Program-made: the position numbers and the translations under genes
Assembly: GCF_003815875.1 (NCBI RefSeq)
Contig: NZ_CP033924.1
Coordinates: forward strand, 4,588,001 to 4,652,000
Reading direction: 5' to 3'
Origin: Chryseobacterium lactis
GTDB lineage: Bacteria; Bacteroidota; Bacteroidia; Flavobacteriales; Weeksellaceae
Length of the DNA stretch: 64,000 nt
Notes under the pieces: model-generated
Database searches by the model: none
What the model was told of the DNA's origin: nothing
Seen by the model: only the letters and a program-made list of their open reading frames with translations
Part shown: positions 46,646 to 55,436 of the stretch, in pieces
Layout of the letters: the number at the start of each line of letters is the position of its first letter
Numbering within the stretch: position 1 is the first letter of the stretch

Positions 46646-46721
46646 ATTTCAGATCCATTGAAAAAGGTACAACTTCAGCTTTACGGAATAGTATTTGGAC
46701 TTTATATACAAATTAAATGCT

Positions 46722-47456
46722 ATGCCAGAAGGTCCCTCCATACTTTTAATGAAAGAAAACCTGCTGCCATTTGTTGGAAAACAAGTAACAGAAGCTTCAG
46801 GTAATGCCAAGTTTGATAAAGAAATCTTTATTGGTCAAACACTTCTTGAAATACGCACTTTCGGAAAGCAAACCTATCTTATATTTGACAATGCAGCGAT
46901 CAGGATTCACCTTTTGATGTTTGGTTCATACAGTATTGACGAACAAACCAAACCAGATCAAAGTCTACGTCTTGCCTTAATTTTCTCAACAGGCGGAATG
47001 TATTTTTATACCTGTTCGGTAAAATCTGTCGACCTCGAATTTTTATCTTCCATTGATTGGGAAGCCGATGTAATGAGTGACCAATGGAATCCCGCAAAGG
47101 CTAAAAAGAAATTGAAAGCCAATCCGGAAATGATGGTTTGTGATGCATTAATGGATCAGAATATATTTTCCGGTGTCGGTAATATTATTAAAAATGAAGT
47201 ACTCTTCAGAATTGGTGTACAACCTGAAAGCTTACTTGGAAATCTGCCTCCTCAAAAAATAAAATCACTTATCGCAGAAGCAAGAAATTATAGTTTTGAT
47301 TTTCTGGAATGGAAAAGAGAGTTTACCTTAAAAAAACATTGGTTGGTTCATACGAAATCTACCTGCCCTATTTGCGGACAAAAACTCATTAAAAAACAAA
47401 CAGGCAAAGGAAAAAGGAGAAGTTTTTACTGCGAAAAAGATCAGACACTTTATTGA
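46722..47456 (+). CDS. Fpg/Nei-family DNA glycosylase
   Basis: The 244-aa protein must start at 46722, because the catalytic P2-E3 follow the initiator Met (MPEGPSI); a longer frame from 46695 would bury them. Further family features are K49 in the FGKQTYL strand, the H2TH helix (DALMDQNIFSGVGNIIKNEVL) and a C-terminal zinc-finger-like RRSFYCEKDQ. It excises oxidised bases and cuts the strand (AP-lyase). The finger is unusual: C215, C218, C237, but the fourth Cys position is D240 (C-E-K-D). Activity is likely retained, since Asp can ligate zinc, but this is unproved. It belongs to the Nei-like branch rather than E. coli MutM (inferred from the early 'GPS'). Confidence 0.85.
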   Translation: MPEGPSILLMKENLLPFVGKQVTEASGNAKFDKEIFIGQTLLEIRTFGKQTYLIFDNAAIRIHLLMFGSYSIDEQTKPDQSLRLALIFSTGGMYFYTCSVKSVDLEFLSSIDWEADVMSDQWNPAKAKKKLKANPEMMVCDALMDQNIFSGVGNIIKNEVLFRIGVQPESLLGNLPPQKIKSLIAEARNYSFDFLEWKREFTLKKHWLVHTKSTCPICGQKLIKKQTGKGKRRSFYCEKDQTLY

Positions 47457-47498
47457 AAAACAGTGTTTTTCAAACAGATCTTCACCACCTGTATTTAA

Positions 47499-47562
47499 GT
47501 TTCGGCTAAAGCCAAATGAATTTGATTTGTTTATTTGAAAGGGTTAAAACCCTTTCCTATTC
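47499..47562. repeat. Dispersed palindromic repeat (GGCTAAAGCC type)
   Basis: TTCGGCTAAAGCCAAATGA is followed by AAAGGGTTAAAACCCTTTCC. Both blocks are short palindromes of the pair that recurs in Flavobacteria intergenic DNA (from memory; not confirmed here). Confidence 0.5.
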
Positions 47563-47595
47563 ATATAAATCTTCGGATAAGTATATAACAGCAAT

Positions 47596-47679
47596 ATCAA
47601 TCATCAATCATCAATCATCAATCATCAATCATCAATCATCAATCATCAATCATCAATCATCATTTATCATTTATCATTC
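47596..47679. repeat. Heptanucleotide tandem repeat (ATCAATC)n
   Basis: Nine exact copies of ATCAATC run 47596-47658, then ATCATTT twice and ATCATTC, giving 12 units of 7 bp. The tract lies between convergent genes, ending eight bases before the LytTR-gene stop. Confidence 0.9.
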
Positions 47680-47686
47680 ATCAAAT

Positions 47687-48412
47687 CTAGTCCGTATTCA
47701 GAAAGCCACCTGCATATTTGTTAAAAAACTCAGCTCTGTACACTTCTCCTATAGGAATCTCGGATTCTTCAATGTATATATTATGGTTATCAAATGAATC
47801 AATATAATCTACATTCACTACGTATGATTTACTGACCCGTAAAAAATTTTCCCCAGAAATTTTCTGGTGAATTGTTTTAAGGTTCATAGCTGTTATCAGC
47901 TTTTGTTGTTTGGTGTGGATGACAACATAATCTTTCAGACCTTCTATAAATTTAATGTCAGCAAAACTGATTTTGTAGAAACGCCGCTCTGCTTTGATAA
48001 ATAAGAAATCTTCCGTATTAGATTCCACTGTATTTTTAACGGTGTCTTTAGATAAAAGATCGGTATACAATACTGCTTTGTCAATGGCTTTTTCCAGTCT
48101 TTGAGGATCAATAGGCTTTAATAAGTAGTCTACCGCTTCAAGTTCATAACTTTTTAAGGCATACTGAGAATAGGCTGTGGTAAAAATGATCAGAGATTTT
48201 TTTGGGAGCATTTCAACGAATTCCAGTCCGGTTACCATGGGCATTTCGATATCCAGAAAGATAAGATCAACTTCATTGTTTTTCAAAAAATCGAGTGCAG
48301 AGAGTGCATTGGAGAATTCACCAAGGATATCAATCTTTGAGGTTTCACCGATCAGAGACTGCATTTCTGATCTTGCAAGAGGTTCATCATCGACTATAAT
48401 ACAATTCATCAT
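47687..48412 (-). CDS. LytTR-type response regulator
   Basis: The 241-aa protein has a receiver domain with D8/D9 acidic pair, phosphoacceptor D54 (LIFLDIEMP) and the switch Lys in YLLKPIDP. Residues about 135-238 are a LytTR DNA-binding domain (EDFLFIKAERRFYKISFADIKFIEG in part: FIKAERRFYKI and FIEGLKDYV, ending ENFLRVSKSYVVNV). The start overlaps the kinase stop by four bases (ATGA), so the two are coupled. It is cognate to the LytS-like kinase. Typical targets include surface and cell-wall genes. Confidence 0.94.
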   Translation of the reverse strand: MMNCIIVDDEPLARSEMQSLIGETSKIDILGEFSNALSALDFLKNNEVDLIFLDIEMPMVTGLEFVEMLPKKSLIIFTTAYSQYALKSYELEAVDYLLKPIDPQRLEKAIDKAVLYTDLLSKDTVKNTVESNTEDFLFIKAERRFYKISFADIKFIEGLKDYVVIHTKQQKLITAMNLKTIHQKISGENFLRVSKSYVVNVDYIDSFDNHNIYIEESEIPIGEVYRAEFFNKYAGGFLNTD

Positions 48413-49485
48413 ACAGAAATTTTTAAAAGGACAATATATTCTTTACTTTCAGAGATCATATTCAGTTCAAATTTATCATGATAAAGAAGTTCAAGTCTTC
48501 GTTTGATATTGGCAAGTCCCAGGCCACTGCTTTTTTTGTCGGAAACAGAATAGCCGGGATCTTTGGAGTTTACACAGATAAAGCTCACGTTATGAGCATC
48601 TACCTTTATCTCTATTTTTACGTAAGATTCTTTGCCATTGATATCAACGCTGTGTTTCACTGCATTTTCTACAAAGGTGGTAAATAAATTCGGTGGAATA
48701 AATGTACTGTTAATGATTCTTTTATCACCTTCGGAATGAATCTCAAAAGAAAAGTTTTCGCGTCTTATCTTTTCAAGGTTTAAAAAATTGGCGAGGAAAT
48801 CAATTTCTGAAGTGAGCAACGTTTTTTCTTCACTATTTTCATAAAGCTGATACCGCAGGAATTCTGAAAGCTTGACAATAACCACCGATGCCTTCTCAGG
48901 ATCCGTCCTGATCAATGCTTTTACATTATTAAGCATGTTAAACAAAAAATGAGGATTGATCTGGTTTCTAAGCTCATTCAATTCCATGTGTAAGGTAAGA
49001 TTACTCAACTCATTGATTTTTTTATTATCACTGATCCATTTCTGTAAAAGCTTGATGGTAGTTGTGGTCAGGATGATAGGAATACACATGAAAACACCTT
49101 CATACATGCTTCCTCTTTCTCGTTCATTCTGAAAATTTTCAATCCTGAAATCAATAAAAAAGATTTTAAAACCGTAACCAATGATTTTAATCCCAACAAC
49201 CCCCATCAATACAAGTAATATCAGGTAAGTAATATATTGTGTTTTAAAGAAATAACGTGGCACCAGCACATAAATATTAACATATACCATAGCGATAAGC
49301 ACACTGTATACGAAGAAAAGAACATAGTATTGATATACACCGGAGTACCCATGCCAGAATCTGGCACTATACAGCAGAAAAAAGAAGAAAATAAGGAATA
49401 GCAAATGTCTGCGCAAGGTATATTTTCCTTCCACTAAAAAGTCCATTACGGCTGTTTCTTTAAATTTCCAGGAAGTATATTTCAT
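48409..49485 (-). CDS. LytS-like sensor histidine kinase
   Basis: The protein has 358 aa from the ATG at 49485; an upstream start at 49530 is open but adds a non-conserved hydrophobic stretch. Four to five N-terminal membrane segments (residues up to about 140) act as sensor. The kinase box is NQINPHFLFNMLNNVKAL with the phosphorylated His, followed by the ATPase domain with FVENAVKHSVD and GLGLANIKRRL. It belongs to the His_kinase (PF06580) type paired with LytTR regulators. A -33/-7 match is unclear. Confidence 0.92.
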   Translation of the reverse strand: MKYTSWKFKETAVMDFLVEGKYTLRRHLLFLIFFFFLLYSARFWHGYSGVYQYYVLFFVYSVLIAMVYVNIYVLVPRYFFKTQYITYLILLVLMGVVGIKIIGYGFKIFFIDFRIENFQNERERGSMYEGVFMCIPIILTTTTIKLLQKWISDNKKINELSNLTLHMELNELRNQINPHFLFNMLNNVKALIRTDPEKASVVIVKLSEFLRYQLYENSEEKTLLTSEIDFLANFLNLEKIRRENFSFEIHSEGDKRIINSTFIPPNLFTTFVENAVKHSVDINGKESYVKIEIKVDAHNVSFICVNSKDPGYSVSDKKSSGLGLANIKRRLELLYHDKFELNMISESKEYIVLLKISV

Positions 49486-49677
49486 AAGATGGATCTGCTT
49501 TTTCGCATTAACAAAAATAAGCAATACCACACATTACAGCTATTTTATTATACCAAACCTGTATTTTATTATACTAATATAAAGAATCCCGGTTTTGTAT
49601 AAAATCCCGGCCATTTCGTATAAAAACAAATCAGCACCTCAGTTTTCTGTTTTTCTTTGTGCTATTAAAAAATGCAT

Positions 49678-50106
49678 ATGGAATTAATGGTTTTTCAAGA
49701 ATTGACTCAAAAAATATCATCAGAATGTTTTTTCATGACAGCATCTCAACAGGAAGAAAAAGTAATACAGCTGATCGATTTGCACCATTTCGTAGAGTGT
49801 TTTGATCCTAAGATAAGGATCATGGAATATATTCATCATCCCATTAATATTATAGAACAGGAAAGTTGTAAGAAAGGAATTGTATTTTGCGACCTGAAAC
49901 ATTCTCCTGTTCCGGACAGTAATGCTTCTGAAGAGTTTAAAAGAAGATATGACCTTTCTGAACTTTGGTTTGTTTTTGTAGAAGAGACTCCTGTTTCGAA
50001 TAAGGCAGTCTACACTGATGCTATTATTGAAAACAGTCTGGATATTTTCTATGACAGGATTTTTTCATTCAGTTTCTTCCAATCCATAATCTATTCATTA
50101 AAATAA
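49678..50106 (+). CDS. Protein of unknown function
   Basis: The protein has 142 aa from the ATG at 49678 (an ATG at 49672 is two codons upstream). There is no signal peptide or membrane segment. I recognise no domain; it has two Cys (ECFF, CDLKH) and acidic/hydrophobic blocks, and appears globular. It is divergent from the LytS-like kinase. Reading frame and codon use look genuine, but function is unknown. Confidence 0.6.
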   Translation: MELMVFQELTQKISSECFFMTASQQEEKVIQLIDLHHFVECFDPKIRIMEYIHHPINIIEQESCKKGIVFCDLKHSPVPDSNASEEFKRRYDLSELWFVFVEETPVSNKAVYTDAIIENSLDIFYDRIFSFSFFQSIIYSLK

Positions 50107-50815
50107 TGGTACTTATATATAATTTTACACTATTGTCATTGGCTACGCCGAATCTTTGATTTCTGACGAAGGAAGAATCTCATTCATACTTTAGATTCTT
50201 CATTTCACTTCTGAACTACGATCGCGCAAACCTCCGGTAAAATTACGTGCATTTTTTGCAGGAAATTTCATGGGAACCAAAGGGATTAAAAGTGTGCTTA
50301 TCAATCGTCATTCTATTTCAGTACAGGTATTTTTATAATTTCAGAAAACAGAAAGATAAAGCACTATGACCTCATATTCCTTATGTTCGTTACGTATTCA
50401 ATCCTTCTTTTTCCTTCTTATATTGGTTAATTCCCAATATTAATTTTGGTTAACAATTTTCTAATCCGGTTCTAATCTTCTTAATGACATTTTAATTCGG
50501 TTCACAAGAGCTTCTAATTTCGTCATTTTAATTTCGTAGTATCAAAAAAATAAAAAAATCGGGAGGCCACTCTAACAGTTTAAATTCCAACTAATTGCTG
50601 GCAAATACATCAATAGAAGGGAAGAAAAACCATTTAATATTGATTAAAATTTTTAACTATTATAAAAAATAAACATCAAAATATTAACTAAAAAGGCAAA
50701 AATTCAAAATTAAAAAGAACAATAAAGCCAATTCCATGAAATTCTATCAAACATGAATCACCCTTGAAAAAGCATTTCAGGGACTAAGAAATAAACATGA
50801 TTAAAAAGATAGAAT
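50107..50815. other. Gene-free region
   Basis: About 710 bases. The first part (50130-50225) contains degenerate dispersed repeats of the TGTCATT...GAATCT kind. A 47-codon frame without a good start (50196-50336) is noted but not supported. From 50400 on it is AT-rich, with nothing further seen up to the glycosyltransferase. Confidence 0.5.
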
Positions 50816-51472
50816 ATGCCCATACCCAAGCAAATATTTCAGACTTTTAAAACCAAAAAGCTTCCTTTACTTACAAAGTTTCACATCTGGAATATCAAAA
50901 GGAAAAACCCTGAATATAGTTATTATTTCTACGATGATGCCGCAATTGAGCAATTTATAACCGAAAAATTTCCATCAAAGTATATCAATTGCTACAATAG
51001 ATTAACCATTGGAGCCGCAAAAGCTGATTTTTTCAGGTATGCTATTCTGTATAAAAAAGGAGGTGTATATCTGGATATCGACAGTTCAATTACCAAACCT
51101 CTGAAACAACTCATAAAAGAGGAAGATGAAGCTGTAATCAGTGTGGAAAGGCACGAAAATCTATATGTACAATGGGGACTTATCTTCAGCAAAGGCCATC
51201 CTTTTTTAAAGAAAACGCTGGAACTGATGATTGATAATATAGAAAATCACCGTTATCCCAATGACATACATGCCACAACAGGGCCCACTGTATTTACGAA
51301 AGGAATAAATCAAGCTTTAAAAGAAAACCCACATATTCCATACACTTTGTTTGATGGCATTGAATTCCGTGGTTATTTACAATTCAAGTATAAACTGGGG
51401 AAATTTTTTCTGTACAAAAACAAATCGCAACACTGGAAACGACTTCAGACTACGCAGGACATTATTGCTTAA
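50816..51472 (+). CDS. GT32-type (OCH1-like) glycosyltransferase
   Basis: The 218-aa protein begins PIPKQIFQTF, the usual GT32 opening (IPKIIHQ.W). A segment AAKADFFRYAILYKKGGVYLDID holds the nucleotide-sugar DxD motif (D-I-D), and GPTVFTKGI lies near the acceptor loop. It should transfer a hexose (often mannose or galactose) to a glycan, probably of the cell envelope. No neighbouring polysaccharide genes are seen. Its stop and the SMR stop on the other strand overlap in the palindrome TTAA at 51469-51472. Confidence 0.85.
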   Translation: MPIPKQIFQTFKTKKLPLLTKFHIWNIKRKNPEYSYYFYDDAAIEQFITEKFPSKYINCYNRLTIGAAKADFFRYAILYKKGGVYLDIDSSITKPLKQLIKEEDEAVISVERHENLYVQWGLIFSKGHPFLKKTLELMIDNIENHRYPNDIHATTGPTVFTKGINQALKENPHIPYTLFDGIEFRGYLQFKYKLGKFFLYKNKSQHWKRLQTTQDIIA

Positions 51473-51804
51473 TGGGTTCCCATTTTTGAAAATACATTAA
51501 TAATAATCACTCCTATTATAATAAGGGCAATTCCGATAATGGCCGGCATATCCGGAATCTGCTTGAATGCTACGATACCGATTAACGTTATAAAGACAAT
51601 TCCTACCCCCGACCAAATGGCATAGGTAATTCCCACAGGAATCTGACGAAGTGTGAGACTCAGAAAGTAAAAAGCACAGGTATATCCTACTACAGTTACG
51701 ATCGATGGCCACAGCTTTGAAAATTCCTCTGATTTTTTCAAAAAAGTAGTGGCTATAATTTCAAATACGATTGCCAAAGCAAGAAAAATATAACTGCGTC
51801 CCAT
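51469..51804 (-). CDS. SMR-family (EmrE/SugE-like) transporter
   Basis: The protein has 111 aa from the ATG at 51804; the longer frame from 51852 is excluded because a promoter lies inside it. Four membrane segments fill the chain; E14-region Glu in the first helix (LALAIVFEIIATTFLKKS) is the drug/H+ binding residue, and the loop GITYAIWSGVGIVFITLIG is the SMR signature in helix 3. It exports cationic drugs or guanidinium compounds as a dimer. A match to the consensus promoter is directly upstream. Confidence 0.92.
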   Translation of the reverse strand: MGRSYIFLALAIVFEIIATTFLKKSEEFSKLWPSIVTVVGYTCAFYFLSLTLRQIPVGITYAIWSGVGIVFITLIGIVAFKQIPDMPAIIGIALIIIGVIIINVFSKMGTH

Positions 51805-51820
51805 AAGTCTGTTCTTTATA

Positions 51821-51852
51821 CAAAAGTAGGAAAAGCAAATTTGTAGCGCCAA
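51821..51852 (-). promoter_or_regulatory. Promoter of the SMR gene
   Basis: On the - strand TTG (51850-51852) is followed, 21 bases on, by TACTTTTG (51821-51828): an almost canonical Bacteroidota TTG-N(19-21)-TAnnTTTG promoter, 16 bases before the ATG. Confidence 0.6.
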
Positions 51853-52519
51853 AAATAATCAAGAAAACGCGTCTCAACCACGTAGAAATTTTCTCAATTT
51901 ATTCCTTCCCAAGACCTTTTATTTATCACCATTCAGAGAACAAAACATCATAGAATGTAAGAATCGTTTTTTATAAAGAATTTGAAGCTGAAAATTTTCA
52001 ACCAATTTAACTCATTCAATTAAAACAAGTTATACGCTATAATCTCTCTAAAAAAAACCGGACCCTACTGCTAATTTATTCCAATTATGTCTTAAAATCA
52101 ATATTTCCCTCTGTCATGAAATCTGACAACTGACAAAACTTCTGGTAAAATATCAAGGAGAAAAATAAATTTTCTTAACATAGAAATTTATTTTACGCTA
52201 AAATTTTACATCAAAAAAGAAGCGTTTTTACAATATTATGCGACGCATTATTTATTATTTGTTTTATCAAGTCCAATACAGAAGTCATTAAACGGTTATT
52301 ATTTTCACAAAAATTTACAGATAGAGTAATAAATATATTATTAAATTCTCAATAATACATTAACTTATTGTAAACAAAAATTCACCAATAAATGAACACC
52401 AATACCCCTAATACACTGATATACATCATAGTGTTTTACTTTGGCACATGATTTGAAAGCTGTAATATTGCAATTGAAAAATTGATAAAAATAAGTCAAA
52501 TAATTAAAAATAATACAAA
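51853..52519. other. Gene-free region
   Basis: About 670 AT-rich bases. The first 30 bases hold the SMR -33 region. I see no convincing gene, RNA or repeat in the remainder. Confidence 0.5.
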
Positions 52520-52600
52520 ATGGTAACTTATATCGGTATCGCAACATGTTTAGTAGTGTTCACATCATATTTCATGACAGTAAGAAGAGAAAGAAACTAA
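52520..52600 (+). CDS. 26-aa single-span membrane peptide
   Basis: The ORF encodes MVTYIGIATCLVVFTSYFMT followed by VRRERN. It has one hydrophobic segment then a positively charged tail, the layout of bacterial small membrane proteins that assist larger complexes. A perfect terminator hairpin lies 160 bases downstream. No partner is evident and the length is below usual gene-caller limits, so it may be chance. Confidence 0.35.
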   Translation: MVTYIGIATCLVVFTSYFMTVRRERN

Positions 52601-52760
52601 TTCTAAAAACAAAGTAAGCCTATAGAATATCTATACTAATTATATTGTTTTATGTTTTTAGTCTGAGAAATCAGAATCGCTCTTTTACTCATTGGGGTAA
52701 AAGGGCCCAAAAACATAGCAAAAAGATCTTAGTTTCATAACAAGTTTTAATATCCAAATG

Positions 52761-52796
52761 AGATAAGCCGGACATTCGTCCGGCTTATCTTTTTAT
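52761..52796. terminator. Strong intrinsic terminator
   Basis: AGATAAGCCGGAC and its complement form a perfect 13-bp stem with loop ATTC, followed by TTTTATAT. No long gene precedes it; it fits the end of a transcript carrying the 26-aa ORF or a small RNA. Confidence 0.75.
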
Positions 52797-52916
52797 ATGC
52801 TGAATCATCCTGCTGGTAAGTTAAATTCAGAGACGAAATGATTGATCGTTCATGATCTGCTTCTGGCCTACCTGTTTATTCTTATTCAGGATATCAAACG
52901 TCATTGTATAAAGCTT

Positions 52917-52924
52917 TATCTTTG
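52917..52924 (+). promoter_or_regulatory. -7 element of the AAA-ATPase/YggS operon
   Basis: TATCTTTG matches TAnnTTTG exactly, 30 bases before the ATG at 52954. No -33 TTG at the expected spacing. Confidence 0.45.
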
Positions 52925-52953
52925 TGTAATCCAAGAATCAATTAATTCTCATC

Positions 52954-53673
52954 ATGAATCTTTACAACCTCATTATTCAGGACAAAGAACAAATCAGCCT
53001 CAATGAAGTATTTCTTAATAAAAACAACAGGGATCAACTTGTACAGCTTATTAAGGAACACACCTATGTAAAGGAACTTCAGGAATATGGATTACCGGTT
53101 AATAATAAGATTTTACTGCAGGGAAGTTCAGGTTGCGGAAAAACAATGACTGCAAAAGCTCTGGCTCATGCGCTGGGAAAAAATATTATCATCCTGAATT
53201 TAAGTAATATTGTTTCATCAAGAATTGGAGAAACATCCCAGAATATTAAAATGATATTCGATAAAGCAGCAAGGGAAAGATCTGTCTTATTCCTCGATGA
53301 ACTCGATCAAATCGGAAAAGCAAGAGGAAGTGACGACAAAGATGTGGGGGAAATGAGAAGATTGGTTAATACCCTGATCCAATTAATTGATTATTATCCG
53401 GAAAATGCATTGCTACTTTGTGCCACAAATCATCCTGAGATTATTGACACTGCCCTATTGAGACGTTTTCAGCTAAAGATCAATTACGAAATGCCTTCTG
53501 CTGAATTCCTGGACAGCTATTATGATCAACTTCTCAATCGATTTCCGGAGGATCTGCAAAAGATTGAGAGAAAGTATGCTGTTTCTTTTGCAGAAGCTAA
53601 AGACCATGCTCTTACTTCTGTAAAAGCAGGCTTGATACAAAAACTGGAAGCAAAAGAAATCATTCAGTCATGA
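52954..53673 (+). CDS. Stand-alone AAA-family ATPase
   Basis: The 239-aa protein is essentially one AAA module. Walker A is GSSGCGKT (about residues 57-64), Walker B is VLFLDELDQIG, sensor 1 is LLCATNHPE and the arginine-finger region is LLRRFQLKINY. It resembles the ATPase core of FtsH/katanin-type enzymes but has no substrate or protease domain. The next gene, a YggS-type PLP protein, starts at the stop (ATGA overlap), and a membrane protein follows, so they form an operon. It may remodel a partner protein; none can be named. Confidence 0.85.
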   Translation: MNLYNLIIQDKEQISLNEVFLNKNNRDQLVQLIKEHTYVKELQEYGLPVNNKILLQGSSGCGKTMTAKALAHALGKNIIILNLSNIVSSRIGETSQNIKMIFDKAARERSVLFLDELDQIGKARGSDDKDVGEMRRLVNTLIQLIDYYPENALLLCATNHPEIIDTALLRRFQLKINYEMPSAEFLDSYYDQLLNRFPEDLQKIERKYAVSFAEAKDHALTSVKAGLIQKLEAKEIIQS

Positions 53674-54416
53674 AAAAATATATTCTCCACAACCTTGAAA
53701 TCATCCACAACCGGATCAATCTTGCCTGTGAAAAAGCAGGAAGGAATCCAAATGAGGTTAGGCTATTGCTCGCCACAAAAACAGTTTCTCCGGATCGGAT
53801 TAAAATTGCATTGGAAAACGGACAGACTTTAATTGGGGAGAATAAAATTCAGGAACTGAAAGAAAAATATGAAGCATTAAAAGGTACTCTTCATGAAAAT
53901 CATTTTATCGGACATTTGCAGACCAATAAAATCAAAGATATTCTGAAGTATGAGGTGACCTGCATTCAATCTCTTGACCGATTGGATTTGGCGGAGAAAT
54001 TACATCAAAGACTTTCGGCCGACAATAAAACGCTTGAAGTTTTAATTCAGGTCAATACTTCAAATGAAGAAAGTAAGTTCGGAATTAATCCCGGTGCAGC
54101 CATTGAGCTTATTAAAAACGTTTCTCAATTTCCAACGTTAAAAATAAAAGGCTTGATGACTATTGGTCTTTTCAGCGCTGAAGCAGAAAAGGTCAGACAA
54201 TGTTTTAAAATACTAAAAAACTTACAGCAGGAAATCATCCGGGAAAACATTCCCAATGTTGAAATGAAAGAATTATCTATGGGAATGAGTGGAGACCTGG
54301 AAACTGCCATTGAAGAAGGATCCACCATTGTGAGAGTGGGAACCGCCGTATTTGGAGCAAGAATGCATCCTGACAGCTATTATTGGAATGAAGGAACAAT
54401 TGAAAATAAAGAATAA
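53670..54416 (+). CDS. YggS/PLPBP-family pyridoxal-phosphate homeostasis protein
   Basis: The 248-aa protein has the length and fold of YggS. PLP lysine K37 lies in LLLATKTVSPDRI; the conserved ENKIQE, HFIGHLQTNKIKDI, MTIG and LSMGMSGDLETAIEEGSTIVRVGTAVFG (in part: LSMGMSGDL, RVGTAVFGAR) motifs are present. It binds PLP and affects amino-acid and vitamin B6 homeostasis. It is translationally coupled to the AAA ATPase upstream (ATGA). Confidence 0.94.
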   Translation: MKKYILHNLEIIHNRINLACEKAGRNPNEVRLLLATKTVSPDRIKIALENGQTLIGENKIQELKEKYEALKGTLHENHFIGHLQTNKIKDILKYEVTCIQSLDRLDLAEKLHQRLSADNKTLEVLIQVNTSNEESKFGINPGAAIELIKNVSQFPTLKIKGLMTIGLFSAEAEKVRQCFKILKNLQQEIIRENIPNVEMKELSMGMSGDLETAIEEGSTIVRVGTAVFGARMHPDSYYWNEGTIENKE

Positions 54417-54423
54417 AATTTGT

Positions 54424-54864
54424 ATGTTTTCATTTAACTATACCTTTGAAAGAAAAATAACAGCTAACAAAACATCAAAAAATGTAATGGATGCGGCCCG
54501 TGATTTATTCAAGGAAAGAGAAATCAACGATATAAATATCCAGGACAATATGGTAATTGGAAAAGACAGTCTTTTCAAATTGGATTTTTCAAACCGATCT
54601 CCTCTTGTATTATCTCCCGGCAAAGAGTACTTTATTTACAATGAAAGTACAAGAACCCTTACTTACAAAATAGAGGCATTTTATCCTCTTTTATTTAATC
54701 TGATCTATGCCTTTATCCTTTTCTTAATTTTACATTTCCTTGTTGGCCATAGAATTATAGAGATGGTAATTCCCAGTCTGTTTTTTATTCTGCTTTCGAT
54801 TGTAAGCTATTTGCAGTATCAGATGGTCATTAATAAAATCACTGGAAAGCTCAATGAAAATTGA
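54424..54864 (+). CDS. Small membrane protein of unknown function
   Basis: The protein has 146 aa from the ATG at 54424, eight bases after the YggS stop; an earlier in-frame ATG at 54352 lies within that gene. The N-terminal half is soluble and charged. The C-terminal half has two membrane segments (LLFNLIYAFILFLILHFLV and IPSLFFILLSIVSYL). I recognise no family. It is the third gene of the AAA/YggS cluster. Confidence 0.65.
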   Translation: MFSFNYTFERKITANKTSKNVMDAARDLFKEREINDINIQDNMVIGKDSLFKLDFSNRSPLVLSPGKEYFIYNESTRTLTYKIEAFYPLLFNLIYAFILFLILHFLVGHRIIEMVIPSLFFILLSIVSYLQYQMVINKITGKLNEN

Positions 54865-54944
54865 ATTCAATAATCCTGCACTTTAGTCTACTAATTCGGT
54901 ATACTTTTTGATGATAAATTATTAATAACCAAACAAATGCATTT

Positions 54945-55118
54945 ATGATTAAAAAATTACTATCGGGCTGTCTATTAATGACAGTATTATTCTTTTTTTC
55001 ATGTGAAAAAGAAAACACACAGATGAAAAGTGGAATTTCAATTGAAACTATTTCAATTATAACGGTTCTCACTATGGGCGTAGCAATTGTAGTTGCTTAC
55101 AGCTATAAGAGAAGATAA
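54945..55118 (+). CDS. 57-aa small lipoprotein, first of a twin pair
   Basis: The ORF encodes a protein with a lipoprotein signal (lipobox LFFFSC, C20), a short polar linker (EKENTQMK), then SGISIETISIIT and a second hydrophobic segment ending in basic KRR. The same order (lipobox, linker, SGIS.ETIS.IT, membrane span, basic tail) occurs in the protein at 55437. Upstream bases are also shared (GGTATA..TT.TTGAT.ATAAA). A terminator hairpin follows 31 bases later. Shared design and shared promoter make this a genuine gene despite its size. Function unknown. Confidence 0.7.
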   Translation: MIKKLLSGCLLMTVLFFFSCEKENTQMKSGISIETISIITVLTMGVAIVVAYSYKRR

Positions 55119-55436
55119 TTAAGTAAAGAAACTACAATAAATTTACTCCACCTCTCCTATTTTGAGAGGTGTCTTTATTTTTAGATCAGAAAATATATTT
55201 TTGAATTAATCGCCTTTTATAATTTAATAACCTCTATTTTTTCTTTCAGAATATTGAAAGTAAGCCTTCTTAAAATTTATCACGATAAAGGATATTATCA
55301 TTAAATTATTGTTGATATTTTGTGAAATATAAACAAAAAAACAAGCATTATTAATTTAAAACAAATCCCTTTTCAAAAGGCAAAAACACGGTATAATTAT
55401 TGATCATAAAACCTTTAGAACCAAATAAATACACTT
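55119..55436. other. Spacer with terminator between the twin lipoprotein genes
   Basis: CACCTCTC and GAGAGGTG (55149-55156 and 55164-55171) form the terminator of the first twin; the rest is AT-rich and includes the shared upstream motif near 55390-55436. Confidence 0.6.
55149..55182 (+). terminator. Terminator of the first twin lipoprotein
   Basis: Eight-bp stem CACCTCTC/GAGAGGTG followed by TCTTTATTTTT. Confidence 0.7.

Noticed and set aside
47516..47797. 93-codon frame spanning the heptamer repeat
   Set aside because: Its middle is only translated repeat, and its end overlaps the LytTR gene on the opposite strand.
50196..50336. 47-codon frame (…FFAGNFMGTKGIKSVLIN…) with no good start, possible gene remnant
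   Set aside because: No homologue recognised, no start or promoter, and it sits among degenerate repeats.
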